A DNA stretch of 64,000 nt from Channa striata (Eukaryota > Chordata > Actinopteri > Anabantiformes > Channidae). The stretch covers positions 2,761,001 through 2,825,000 of the forward strand of contig CM065181.1 of NCBI GenBank assembly GCA_033026295.1, in the 5' to 3' direction. Shown here piece after piece: positions 37,403 to 47,714 of this stretch; the first letter of the stretch is position 1, and each line of letters begins with the position of its first letter. The notes under the pieces were generated by a model. That model worked only from the letters and a program-made list of their open reading frames with translations, did no database searches and was not told the origin of the DNA. Position numbers and translations under genes: made by a program.

Positions 37403-38090
37403 TTCTAATTATACTTTGCACATGGACTCTGCACATTGTCGGGGTTTCCATCATTATTGGGAATATCTGTAGGTTCACTTGTTATGTTATTATTTTTGTA
37501 ATATTGTAACAGAAGATGTGGATCCCCCACAATGGGTGAAAAGATACAATCTGCTAAGGGGATTTGTAGCCTTTATTAAGAGAAATAAATCGGATAAACA
37601 GAATAAAATTCACCGGCCTGAAAGCATACAGAGAACTTGTAGAGTTAATTCTCCTGCACCATATGTTTTTGCTATTCTGAAATCTGGAAGGAGTATTGTG
37701 CAGATTTTGTTGACACAGCCTGTGTATTGAAGGATTAGTCAGCAGGCCTACTGGGCACAGGCCCAATGGCCACAGAGCTGAGGGGGCTCCCAGGTTTGCA
37801 GTTTCGTAAAGGTCATGAAATGTAATTTGAACTTCCTCAGAGTCACAAATATCCACAAACAATATTTCTAAGCTGTAAAACACAAACCATCATGGCCTTC
37901 TGTGTCTTTATGGAACACACCCAATAAACACATAAAGTGATGATGGAAAAACCTAAAGTCACGTGTTGGCAAACCTGTAGTCAAATGAATGAATGAAAGA
38001 AGAGTGAAGGTGTGGTTTATAACTACGTTGGTTTTTAAAACCACTCAGTGTCAGTTTGCTGTTAAAAAGAAACATCTGCTGATATCAGCC
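37403..38090. other. Intergenic stretch without recognised features
   Basis: Short random frames only. It includes TTATTATTA-rich simple sequence nearby and no gene or repeat family I can name. Confidence 0.5.
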
Positions 38091-38260
38091 ATGCCTTACA
38101 AAAAAAAGATCTTAAAAGACCTACAGTTCAGAGTTGTTGATTTGCATGTAGTTGGAATGGGTTACAGAGTAATATGAAAGACCTTGGATATTCATCAGTC
38201 TACAGCTGGACATATTGTCTATGGGGACAGTTTAGTTCTGTGGCAGAATGTTTACTGAGG
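38091..38260 (+). mobile_element. Tc1-like transposase relic, N-terminal part
   Basis: The frame from 38091 reads MPYKKKILKDLQFRVVDLH, then GMGYRVI and a stop. This resembles the first helix-turn-helix of Tc1-like transposases (..DLRxRIVDLHKAGxGYRxI). After a frameshift the text DIHQST..HIVY continues the same domain. Clearly dead. Confidence 0.6.
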
Positions 38261-38309
38261 TAAATGAGAACCTTAGGGTAATACAAACAGACTTAAAGTT
38301 TTCATTAGA

Positions 38310-39196
38310 ATATGGAGTCAACCATAATAATCAAAATTCTGCAGCAAGATAACTGCTTGGTAAGAGAGATCATATTTCCCCTTCTGTACCTTCTCTTGCC
38401 ATTAAATGTAGAACTTCTTACCTATAAAGCTCTAAACTGTCAAGATCCATCATACCTAAAAGATCTCCTAGAACCATATCATCCTACTAGACCACTTCGG
38501 TCTTTGAATGCAGGCCTACTTGTGGTTCCCAGAATTTCCAAAAATAGAATGGGAGGCAGAGCCTTTAGCTATCAAGCTCCTCTCCTGTGGAACCAGCTCC
38601 CAGTCCAGATTTGGGAAGCAGACACCCTCTCTACTTTTAAAACTAGACTCAAACCTTCCTCTTCGATAAAGCTTATAGTTGGTTATAGTCATGCTGCTAT
38701 AGGCTTAGACTGCTGGGGGACCAACCCCTGATGCACCGAGACACTTTCCTCCTCTTACCCCACATTTATGTCATGACTGAATGACATTAACTCTGTGTCT
38801 GCTTTCTCACGTAGATGTGCTTCTCCCTCTCGGTCTCCCTATCTCTGTCCCTGTCTTCAGTTGTCCCTGACTTTGGAGCTGTGTGTCTTCCAGTGCGGAA
38901 GAACTGGTCCTACCGACCTGCCCAAAGTTTTATTGTTGCTTTGTTGTGCTTTTTTCTCTCCATTTTCCACTCACCCCCACAGGTCAAGGCAGATGGCCGC
39001 CCACCCTGAGTCGAGTCTGCTTGAGATTTTTTCTGTTAAAGGGAGTTTTTCTTCTCCACTGTTGCCTATAGCTGCTCAAGGGGGAATTGTTGGTTTTTTT
39101 TATATTTTTAGTTATAATTTAAATTATTATGTAAAGAGCCTTGAGATGACTTGTGACTTGGCGCTGTATAAAGTTAAATTGAATTGAAATTGAATT
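38310..39196 (+). mobile_element. 5'-truncated LINE with (TTGAA)-type tail
   Basis: The frame ending at 38731 encodes the C-terminal part of a LINE polyprotein: LLTYKALNCQDPSYLKDLL, then AGLLVVPRISK and GGRAFSYQAPLLWNQLP. A 3'UTR typical of this fish family follows, ending TTGGCGCTGTATAAAGTTAAA and ATTGAATTG-type units. The 3' tail also occurs alone at 6245-6304. It lies between two Tc1-like relics. Confidence 0.75.
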
Positions 39197-39214
39197 GTTT
39201 CTCTCTCTGTTTGG

Positions 39215-39340
39215 CCCTGAGGTAGTCTGTCCAGGGTATACCCAGCCTCTTGCCACATGACAGCTGGGATAGGCAATGGCACCCCCATGACCCTGAACAG
39301 GATAAGCGGTAACAGATAATTGATGGATTAAAACAAAGGT
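39215..39340 (+). repeat. tRNA-like short dispersed repeat, copy E (3' part)
   Basis: CTGTCCAGGGTATACCCAGC, ACAGCTGGGATAGGC, CCCTGAACAGGATAAGCGG and ATTGATGGATTA match the 3' half of the family. Confidence 0.65.
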
Positions 39341-39426
39341 AGAATTGTTAGGTAGAAACGTTAACACACAGCATTATCTATGCATAAATAAAACTCTGTA
39401 CCACAGGAAAATGCAGGGAACATCAT

Positions 39427-39545
39427 GATACAGCGTGGCTTATCAAGTTTATCAAGGTATCCTACAGGATAAGGTTAGGGCAGCTGTCTTCAAGGTAAAG
39501 CTCAGACGAAGCTGGGTGATGCAGCAGCACACTGACCCTGGCAAA
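39427..39545 (+). mobile_element. Tc1-like transposase relic, C-terminal part
   Basis: The frame reads AYQVYQGILQDKV and then LRRSWVMQQHTDPGKE, like the Tc1 transposase block (..RRWxxQQDNDPKHTSK) around the second catalytic Asp. The catalytic DND is changed to HTD, so it is inactive. It may be the other end of the relic at 38091-38260. Confidence 0.6.
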
Positions 39546-39580
39546 GAAATAAATGTAAAAATAGCTAATGATACACAATA

Positions 39581-42003
39581 CACGATTTCTAGCTATAAAT
39601 CCCTTCAATTTAAAGCTAGAAATCGAAGGGGTTAAAGCTAGAAATCGAAGGAGTGATGGTGGACGTAGTCAGCGGGTATGCTCCACAAGTTGGCTGTGAG
39701 TTAGAAGAGAAGGAGAGATTCTGGAGTGAGTTTGATGAGGTTGTAGAGAGTATCCCCAGAGGAGAGAGACTAGTTGGTGGAGCAGACTTCAATGGGCATG
39801 TTGGCGAGGGGAACAGAGGTGATGAAGAGGTGATAGGCAGGTTTGGTGTTAAGGAAAGAAATCCAGAAGGACAGATTTTGATGGACTTTGCTAAGAGGAT
39901 GGAAATGGCTGTAGTCAACACTAACTTCCAGAAGAGAGAGGAACACAGAGTGACATACAAGAGTGGAGGTAGGAGTACACAGGTGGACTACATTCTATGT
40001 AGACAAGGTCATTTGAGAGAGGTTAGTGACTGTAAAGTGGTGGTAGGAGAGAGTGTAGCCAGACAGCACTGCATGGTGGTGTGTAAGATGACTCTGGTGG
40101 TCAGGAAGAAGAAGAGAGGAAAGACAGAAAAGAAGACCAAGTGGTGGAAGCTAAAGAATGAAGAAACTTGGAAAGTAGATATGCGGTAAGTAGGAAAGTA
40201 AATGAGTACAAGGAAGTGCAGAGCAGTGTGAAGAGGGAGGTGGCAAGGGCCAAACAGAAAGCTTATGATGAGCTGTATGACAGGCTAGACACAAAGGAAG
40301 GAGAGAAGGACTTGTACAGGATAGCCAGGCAGAGAGATAGAGATGGGAAAGATGTGCAACAGATAAGGGTGATTAAAGACAGAGATGGAAAGGTGCTAAC
40401 AAGCCAGGAGAGTATGCAGAGAAGATGGAAGGAGTATTTTGAGGAGCTGATGAATGAGGAAAATGACAGTGAAAGAAGGGAGGAAGATGTGGATGTTGTG
40501 GAGCAGGAAATAGCAGAGATTAGAAAGGATGATGTGAGGAAGGCTCTGAAAAGGATGAAGAGCGGAAAGGCTGTAGGTCCTGATGACGTACCTGTGGAGG
40601 TGTGTAAGTGTCTAGGAGAGACAGCAGTGGAATTTCTAACCAGTTTGTTTAACAGGATTTTAGAAAGTGAGAAGATGCCTGAGGAATGGAGGAGAAGCGT
40701 TCTGGTGCCGATCTTTAAGAACAAGGGTGACACGCAGAACTGCAGCAACTACAGAGGGATAAAGCTGATGAGCCACATAATGAAGCTGTGGGAAAGAGTA
40801 GTGGAGGCCAGGCTTAGGAAGGAGGTGGAGATTTGTGAGCAGCAGTATGGTTTCATGCCCTGTAAGAGCACCACTGACGCCATTTTCGCTTTGAGGTTGT
40901 TGATGGAAAAGTACAGAGATGGTCAGAAGGAGCTGCATTGTGTCTTTGTGGATTTAGAGAAGGCGTATAACAGGGTGCCGAGGCAGGAGCTGTGGTACTG
41001 TATGAGGATGTCGTGAGTGGCAGAGAAGTACGTCAGAGTAGTTCAGGACATGTATGAGAGAAGCATGACGGTGGTGAGATGTGCCGTAGGTCAGACAGAG
41101 GAGTTCAAGGTGGAGGTGGGACTACACCAAGGATCGGCTTTGAGTCCCTTCTTGTTTGCTATGCTGATGGACAGGTTGACAGATGAGGTCAGACAGAAAT
41201 CTCCCTGGACAATGATGTTTGCAGATGACATTGTGATTTGCAGTGAGGGTAGAGAGCAGGTGGAGGAACAGCTGGAGAGGTGGAGGTTTGCTCTGGAAAG
41301 AAGAGGCATGAAAGTCAGTCCTAGTAAGACAGAACATGTGTCTAAACAACAGGGAGCAAGGTAGAAGCGTGAGGTTACAGGGGGCTGAGGTGAAGAAGGT
41401 GCAGGAGTGTAAGTACTTGGGGTCAACAGTTCAGTGTGATGGGGGCTGTGGAAAAGAGGTGAAGAGGCGAGTGCAGGCAGGTTGGAGTGGGTGGAGGAAA
41501 GTGTCAGGAGTGTTGTGTGACAGAAGACTGTCAGCAAGACTCAAAGGAAAGGTGAACAGGACAGTGGTGAGACCAGCTCTGCTCTATGGGTTAGAGACAG
41601 TAGCAGTGAGAAAGAGACAAGAGGCAGAGATGGAAGCAGCAGAGATGAAGATGTTGAGGTTCTCCTTAGGAGTCACAAGGTTGGACAGAATTAGGAACGA
41701 GTTCATCAGAGGGATAGCACACGTTGCCTGTGTTATTAACAAAGTCAGAGAGGCCAGACTGAGATGGTTTGGACATGTGCAGAGGAGGGATAGTGATTAT
41801 ATTGGTAGAAGGATGTTGGAGATGGAACTGCCAGACAAGAGGGCGAGAGGACGACCAAGGAGGAGATATATGGACGTTCTAACAGAGGACATGAGGTTAG
41901 CTGGTGTCAGAGTAGAAGATGCCCAGGATAGAGTGAAGTGGAAAAAGATGATTCGCTGTGGCGACCCCTGATGGGAAAAGCTGAAAGAGAAGTAGTAGTA
42001 GTA
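39581..42003 (+). mobile_element. RTE-type non-LTR retrotransposon, broken copy
   Basis: In order: endonuclease C-terminal part (GGADFNGHVGEGN, then STQVDYILCR), a gap and frame change near 40150-40190, reverse transcriptase (GPDDVPVEVCK, NYRGIKLMSH, LEKAY, LHQGSALSPFLFA, MMFADDIVICS) and a C-terminal tail (ARGRPRRRYMDVLTEDM). The ORF is broken by a missing linker segment after the endonuclease, a TGA at 41014-41016 and a frameshift near 41335-41345. The N-terminal endonuclease is absent. The 3' end reads GGCGACCCCTGATGGGAAAA and then GTAGTAGTAG units. Coding text is otherwise well kept, so the insertion is not very old. Confidence 0.85.
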
Positions 42004-42319
42004 GCTTCTGATACACAAAATCACCATTTTGGAGTGTTCCAATCAGAGGCCAGACCTAATAAACATCCTTTAGAATAACCTTAAGAGAGATGTTCACACC
42101 AGACTTGTTAAGAACATACCTGATCTGTAGCAGTTCTTTAAGGAAGAATTCCTCATGAATGTTGTGTAGGTCAAACTCACAAATACAGGAAGTTCTGCCA
42201 AATCCTCAGCCTCACCCAATTATTAAGACATTGTTACCAATACCTTTTCCACCATCACTTTGTATGTTTAATGAGTGTGTCCAATAAAGCCATGAAACAT
42301 CTTGGGCATTTGCGTTTAT

Positions 42320-42580
42320 GAGGGCAACACAGTGGTGAAGTGCTTTGAACTGCCACGTCACAGCTTGACAGCCCCTGGTTGGTTGCAGTAAATAGCTTGT
42401 AGATGTTAATTTGAGGGTGAATGGTTGTCTGTGTTTGTCTTGCTGTGCTGGGACAGATTGAAGACCTTTCCAGGTTGTACCCCGCTCTTGGCCAGTAACA
42501 GCTAGGATAGGCTCCAGCCCCCCAAATCCCCAAATAGGATTAGCTGTTACAAAAACGGATCGGTGGGTGGATGACATTTA
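42320..42580 (+). repeat. tRNA-like short dispersed repeat, copy F (near full length)
   Basis: It begins AGGGCAACACAGTGGTGAAG and passes through GTGAATGGTTGTCTGTGTTT, CCAGGTTGTACCCCGC and GATAGGCTCCAGCC, ending in GGTGGGTGGATGACA. This is the longest copy of the family in the window. Confidence 0.7.
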
Positions 42581-44126
42581 ACTTGGTAAAGATCAGATCA
42601 CATTTAATGACTATGCAGAAAACCAGGAAACTGCAAAAAGACCCATAATTAGTTCTAATGTATGACCAAAGTGTCAAGATTTTTCGTTTTAGTCACACAG
42701 CTCATTCTAAAAGCACATCATGACCACAATGAGACAAAATAGACAAAAATCAACTAAAATAAAAATTATCTGAGACAAAAAAAGTCAGGCTTTAAGATGT
42801 CATTTTTTGAGCAGAAGTTTCTTTGACAGCAACCATTCAGTCCACAGTGATAGACGGTGACATCTCCAGCAGTCTCACTTTTTGGCAGACCTGTGCCCTG
42901 ATGCTTCCTGAATTGTTTCTGACCATCTGAACCAACAGTCTGCTTCCAGACCAGGAATATGGCTCTTATATTTATGATCAATTGTTTATGTACTGATGAT
43001 CTTGGAATCTGAAGTTGTGTAGAAATGTCTTAAAGAGACATTCTTGACATCTCATCTAATCTAGACTTTCATGCTTACGCCCATGTGTCCATCATTGTTT
43101 CTAACACTTTGTTTTCAACTTATAACTAGCAGGCAAATGTACTACAGGAAAAATGACAATATTTGCTTCTCAGATACATTAGAAGTAGCATGAAATGTTT
43201 AATTGTTTAAGTGCAAGGACATCAGATTTGTGTTCACTTAATGTGAATGATTTGAACTTTGTGTGTAAATGACACTGAAACTGACTGTACAAACCTCTAA
43301 TTTGTCATCTTTTTGAACTCTCACTGCCATCTAAATGCATAGAGGAATGACAACACTGTTTAATTCCTTCCCACCAAATGAGTTTGTCTTCAACAGCACA
43401 TTAACTTAATGTTATTAAAATTAAATAAGTCTGTTTCCCCCTGCAGACACTTTGCTTGTCTTTATTAAAGAATTAGGTTGTGTAGTACCCGAAAATATAA
43501 GTGTGTGGCTTTTTTGTACTTTTCTTGCTGATGATCACACTGGATTAAGGCCAGTGGATTCAGGCAGAAAACTACAAACTTTAAGCTAGACATGAGAGTA
43601 AAACTAATGACACAATCCTAATACTCTCTAACCCAGACAGTTGATTTCTTCATCTCATGGGGAATTCTGCTCCTAAAATAAAAGTCTGGAAACAGCTCAA
43701 TGTGGCAGAACACAGCCAGGTTTGTTTCATGTCCCAGTTTAACTTGTCAGGTGAACATCAGTGCACAGTTGACCTACAGAATGTTTTATAAAACTCAATA
43801 ACTTTGGCATAAACTGTAGCTGATTAGTAGTGAACTGTGGCACTGACGCAAACCTGCACTTGCCAGCATTGTTATCCACTGTGCCATCACCAGCATGAAC
43901 AAAGCACCTGATTAATCAGGTACAGCCTGTACCAAAACAGTTGTGACAATTCTAATAATCTGATTGTAGGAGTAGCACCTATACATCCAGTTTGTGATGC
44001 CTTTTTAAATGATATTTACTAAACATCACACAGGCAAGTTGCCAACTCTAAAAGAGCCAAGTACTGTTTGAAAAGGTATTCATACTGAATAAAAAAATAA
44101 CAGGACAGTCACCATAAAAAGGGCCA
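42581..44126. other. Intergenic DNA downstream of rpl15
   Basis: No gene or named repeat is recognised. AT-rich, with only short random frames. Confidence 0.55.
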
Positions 44127-44132
44127 TTTATT
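44127..44132 (-). other. Polyadenylation signal of rpl15
   Basis: AATAAA on the minus strand, about 35 bases after the stop codon. Ribosomal protein mRNAs normally have such very short 3'UTRs. Confidence 0.8.
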
Positions 44133-44166
44133 TTTTTTCCTTTAATGTACAGACATGTGGCATGCT

Positions 44167-44472
44167 CTAACGATAACGGTGCAGCTGCAGGGTGTTGCGC
44201 CTCTTCCAGGCTGCACGGCGGGAGCCTCCGATAGTCAGGTGGAACTTGTGGCCCTTGCCCAGACCACGGCTCTTCTTGCCTGCAGATGTCAGGCCACGCA
44301 TCTCTCTGTGCTTGTGCACAGGTTTTGTGATCCATTGGGTGTCTGGGTTGCGTCTGATGGCCTTGTGGAATGGGTCGATCAGAATCACCTCAAAGAATTT
44401 GTAGGTTGAGTCCTCGCCTACCCAGTAGGAGTTAAGAACTCGCAGGGCTCCGCAGTGACGGCCAGCACGCTC
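44167..44472 (-). CDS. rpl15: rpl15 last coding exon
   Basis: 306 nt from [20 protein letters not shown] to LHRYR and TAG. The acceptor is TTTTGTAG|GAG. Confidence 0.97.
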   Translation of the reverse strand, partial: ERAGRHCGALRVLNSYWVGEDSTYKFFEVILIDPFHKAIRRNPDTQWITKPVHKHREMRGLTSAGKKSRGLGKGHKFHLTIGGSRRAAWKRRNTLQLHRYR

Positions 44473-45994
44473 CTACAAAATATAAACCAGGTTATTAGTG
44501 AATGATTCTCATATGTCATTTTAGTGCAGTGCAGTAATTTAAAAAAGTAACAATGCAAGAATCTGCAGCTGCAAAGGCTACTTGGAGCTTCAAGAACAAC
44601 AAGAGATTGTCAAGGGTCCACCACAGCTATTTGTATGTGCAAAAACACCACCCTCATACAGACTGCAAAGCAAATTTAACAAACCAAAACAATATAACCA
44701 CATAGCAATCTAACAGCCAAAATATTAACTTAAAAAGATTATAAGCACCATATATGCACCAACATTCTGAGTCAATACTGAGGTTTCAAATAAATTGGTG
44801 TTTTGTTTCCTGATAGTACCAAGGAACAAAAAGCTATCAAAAGAAAATGTTAAGTCTTTACGCCCTTGCGATGTAAAATGACTCCCTCACATGATTATTT
44901 TTATGAAACTTATATCAGGTAGCCCAGACTTTCCTATACCTCTGCTTTTCCTGCAGACAACAGTTCTGCAACACTGACAGCATTTTGTTCTTATGAGTAT
45001 GAAGTGCAGTAAGCATTTCAATTTGGGTTGCATATAAAATTTGTTTATCAGCCACTTTAGTGTGGAAACATTAAAAACAAACAATCAAAAAACAAACAAG
45101 TTGTCTCCATTTAACACCGAAAATTGCCTTGTAAGACGCTGGACTTTTCATAAACAACGTAAAGAGGCAAATGCAGCTAAATACCAAACAAAGGATAGGA
45201 AAGGGCCTCTCTGTGTGAGCTACAGAACAGTCTGGCTCAAAGGAGCATGAGGCAGGTACTCTCCTGACCAACATTTCACAGCTTGCTACCATGCATGGAA
45301 AATCTTGGAAAACAGACTTGGTAATAAAGATCAAGAACCTTTGAATCATTGACAAATCTACCATTGTACTTTCATCAGCATCAGTCCAAACAGATGACTT
45401 TCCCCCCCAAAAATTACGGTAACCAAGCCAGCAATTGCATTTTTGAAACAACCCATGTCCTTTGCTAAACTGAGAAGACATGCAGAAAGCTTTTTGAGGT
45501 GCTATATGCAGATTCTTTAAAGTAGAAAACAAGCACTGTCAAACTGATTAAAATAAACAAACTTGTTTCACTCAATCCAACTAATGAAAATGGGTGTACC
45601 TCAGCAATGGACTGTAGACTGCGGGCAAATTTGATCTGGTTGACTCCATGGTGCACTGGCTTGCCATAGGTAGCACCCTTGGGCACAGGGCGCTTGCGAC
45701 CACCACGGCGCACACGGATACGGTAGATTACGTAGCCTGTTTGAAAAACACAAAAATACGATTACCAAGAAAAGCAGACAAATAGATCACACGTGCTCAG
45801 GTATTCTGTGCTCCAAACTCACCCTGCTTGGCCTTGTATCCCAGCCTACGGGCCTTGTCGGGTCTGGTGGGTCTAGGAGCACGGTGAAGGTTGGACAGCT
45901 GACGATACTGCCAGCAGCGGACGCGGAGCAGAAAGCGCATCACATCGGACTGCTTCTTGCGCCATAACTCCTGCATATACCTGTACGCTCCCAT
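44167..45994 (-). CDS. rpl15: Large-subunit ribosomal protein L15 (eL15)
   Basis: Structural protein of the 60S ribosomal subunit. Coding exons on the minus strand are 45994-45823, 45736-45600 and 44472-44167, which give exactly 204 residues, the vertebrate length. The start is [17 protein letters not shown] and the end [20 protein letters not shown]; identity to vertebrate RPL15 is almost complete. The start is preceded by a noncoding exon at about 46892-46864, which begins with a pyrimidine run like a 5' TOP motif, so translation is probably under mTOR control. The gene is head to head with nkiras1. The 1.1-kb second coding intron (44473-45599) was checked for box C/D signals and no convincing snoRNA was seen. 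Confidence 0.97.
45600..45736 (-). CDS. rpl15: rpl15 middle coding exon
   Basis: 137 nt encoding [20 protein letters not shown] through SLQSIAE. The acceptor is CAAACAG|GC and the donor GAG|GTACAC. Confidence 0.97.
45823..45994 (-). CDS. rpl15: rpl15 first coding exon
   Basis: 172 nt from the ATG through GYKAKQ plus one base. The exon itself starts at 46004 after TTTTCACAG, so ten bases of 5'UTR precede the ATG. The donor is CAGG|GTGAGT. Confidence 0.97.
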
Positions 45995-46863
45995 GTTGAC
46001 TTATCTGTGAAAAGAAAGGCTTTACTGTTATTGTCTGTGTGGTGTCAAGTGCCAGATATTTACCTAATATGAGTGACACTGAATTTATGATGAACATGAT
46101 CAGCATCTAGACTTCACTTATTTAGCAACAAATCTACTAGGGCAAATCTCAGTCCAATCCATGGGGCAGCCTGCACGCTCACTTTTCAGACATCCGAGGC
46201 ATCATTATTTGATGCCGAGTCTGTCTTAACTGTTAATATGTGTATTACTACTGCTCACACATGGTTAAGAAACATCACTGCTACAAAACTGCAAATCCAC
46301 TCCGGTAAACCCGACACAGCCCCCGTGTCAGTTTGACTCTATACTTGCGTTTATACATTTAGCACATTGTATAACGACCATGGTGGATACAGTAAAACAG
46401 TGGGAGAAAAAACGAAGGAGTACCGGCATTGAGGAGCACGCGTTTACTTGAGTGTGTCTGGAAATTTAGCTAACATGCTAAGATTTGCAGTAAGTCCCCG
46501 AACCGTAAGAATGTGGCTAACATTATCGCTAAAAATGGCATTTTATACACCGGTATCAAAGGATTTGAAACGTGTTAAACGTGTTAACAGTTAATTGTAA
46601 ATTATATGCGCGCATGGTACCGACACGTTAGCTTAAACTTAGGGCTACTAGCGCCAGTGGCTACCGGATCTCCTGTACCGAAGCACCGCTGAAATGAGGA
46701 TATAATCCGTGTTTCTAACAATGTTAAGCACAAAATAATCAACACGTATAGATTCTTAATATGCCGCAATGCAACGCCTTAATTGACCAAGGCAGATGTT
46801 AGAATAAAGAAGATGATTTTAATGGATTTCGTGTTGTACAAAATCATACAAATACTCGCTTAC

Positions 46864-46892
46864 ATGATGGCGAACCAGCCGGAAAGAGAGAG
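46864..46892 (-). other. rpl15: rpl15 noncoding first exon with TOP-like start
   Basis: On the minus strand it reads CTCTCTCTTTCCGGCTGG and ends ATCAT|GTAAGC at a good splice donor. A transcript start at the C of CTCTCTCTTTCC would give a 5' terminal oligopyrimidine tract, the hallmark of ribosomal protein mRNAs. Confidence 0.75.
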
Positions 46893-47289
46893 CCTAGTTA
46901 CCCAGCATGCCTTATGAAAACGACAGTGAGCCATTTCCGCTGTGGGGCTCATGGGAAATGTAGTATTTATTTATTTTCTTTCATATACTAACGTTTGACA
47001 TTTTTTGTGGTCAATTGTGATTTCAATAAATACACAGTTAAAATGTATAAGTTAGTAGATTCAATAATATCACAGTAGAAAAAATAAGTAAAAGTGAGGT
47101 GTCGTTATGTTTGTATAATTATCCAAACTATAGGAAATACTGACTACAGGTGTAGCAAAACAACTGTGTGTATTGACCGTGCTCCGTTGCGTACAGTTTT
47201 TAGTGCTATTTTGATTGCGTAGTTTACGCTGTGTGATACGCACGCGCAGTGACACAATGAGTCTGGTCGAAGTGCTGGCGGAGCAGAAT
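46893..47289. promoter_or_regulatory. Shared bidirectional promoter of rpl15 and nkiras1
   Basis: About 400 bp separate the rpl15 first exon (minus) from the presumed nkiras1 first exon (plus). The two genes are head to head in human too. No TATA box was seen for either. Confidence 0.65.
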
Positions 47290-47357
47290 GGAAGAACTGC
47301 GGATCGGGGTCGTTTCCTCTAAAGACCTGACGAGCATCATTTTCACTCCTAACTGAG
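47290..47357 (+). other. nkiras1: Presumed nkiras1 noncoding first exon
   Basis: A good donor, AACTGAG|GTAAGG, at 47358 pairs with the acceptor GTCTTACAG ending at 47538. The 5' limit is a guess. Confidence 0.45.
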
Positions 47358-47539
47358 GTAAGGACGAAACCGCAGACTGTCGGAGGAGTCTGGCTGTTGT
47401 CCGTGTGTGTGCACGTGATGCGCGGTGACACGCTCAGTCAGCTAACGCTGAGCTAACGCTAAACAATGCAACGCTGCCAGAGCGACCGGTGACACGGACG
47501 GAGAGAGAGAAAGTGTTTCCTGTGTTAATGTCTTACAGC

Positions 47540-47590
47540 ATGTCTAAGACGTGCCAGACGATACAAAAAAAAAAAAAAAAAAAAATCTGA
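47540..47590 (+). other. Upstream ORF with A-homopolymer in nkiras1 5'UTR
   Basis: ATG at 47540, in frame with the main start at 47621, gives 16 codons (MSKTCQTIQ, six Lys, Ile) and then TGA at 47588-47590. The Lys codons are all AAA within a run of 21 A (47565-47585). It is in the mRNA only if the acceptor at 47538 is used. Confidence 0.5.
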
Positions 47591-47620
47591 CGTTTTGTGT
47601 TGATGCATTAAAGGTTCAAA

Positions 47621-47714
47621 ATGGGGAAAGGCTGTAAAGTTGTTGTGTGCGGCCAGGCAGCAGTTGGAAAAACTGCCATTTTGGAACATTTGCTGTATGG
47701 AAATCACTGCGTAG
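47621..47714 (+). CDS. nkiras1: nkiras1 coding exon 1
   Basis: 94 nt: MGKGCKVVVCGQAAVGKTAI to GNHCV plus one base. The donor is GTAG|GTAAGA. Confidence 0.95.

Noticed and set aside
44473..45599. snoRNA in the rpl15 intron
   Set aside because: A TGATGA-like box on the minus strand near 45375 lacks a properly placed CTGA D box and no guide structure could be supported.
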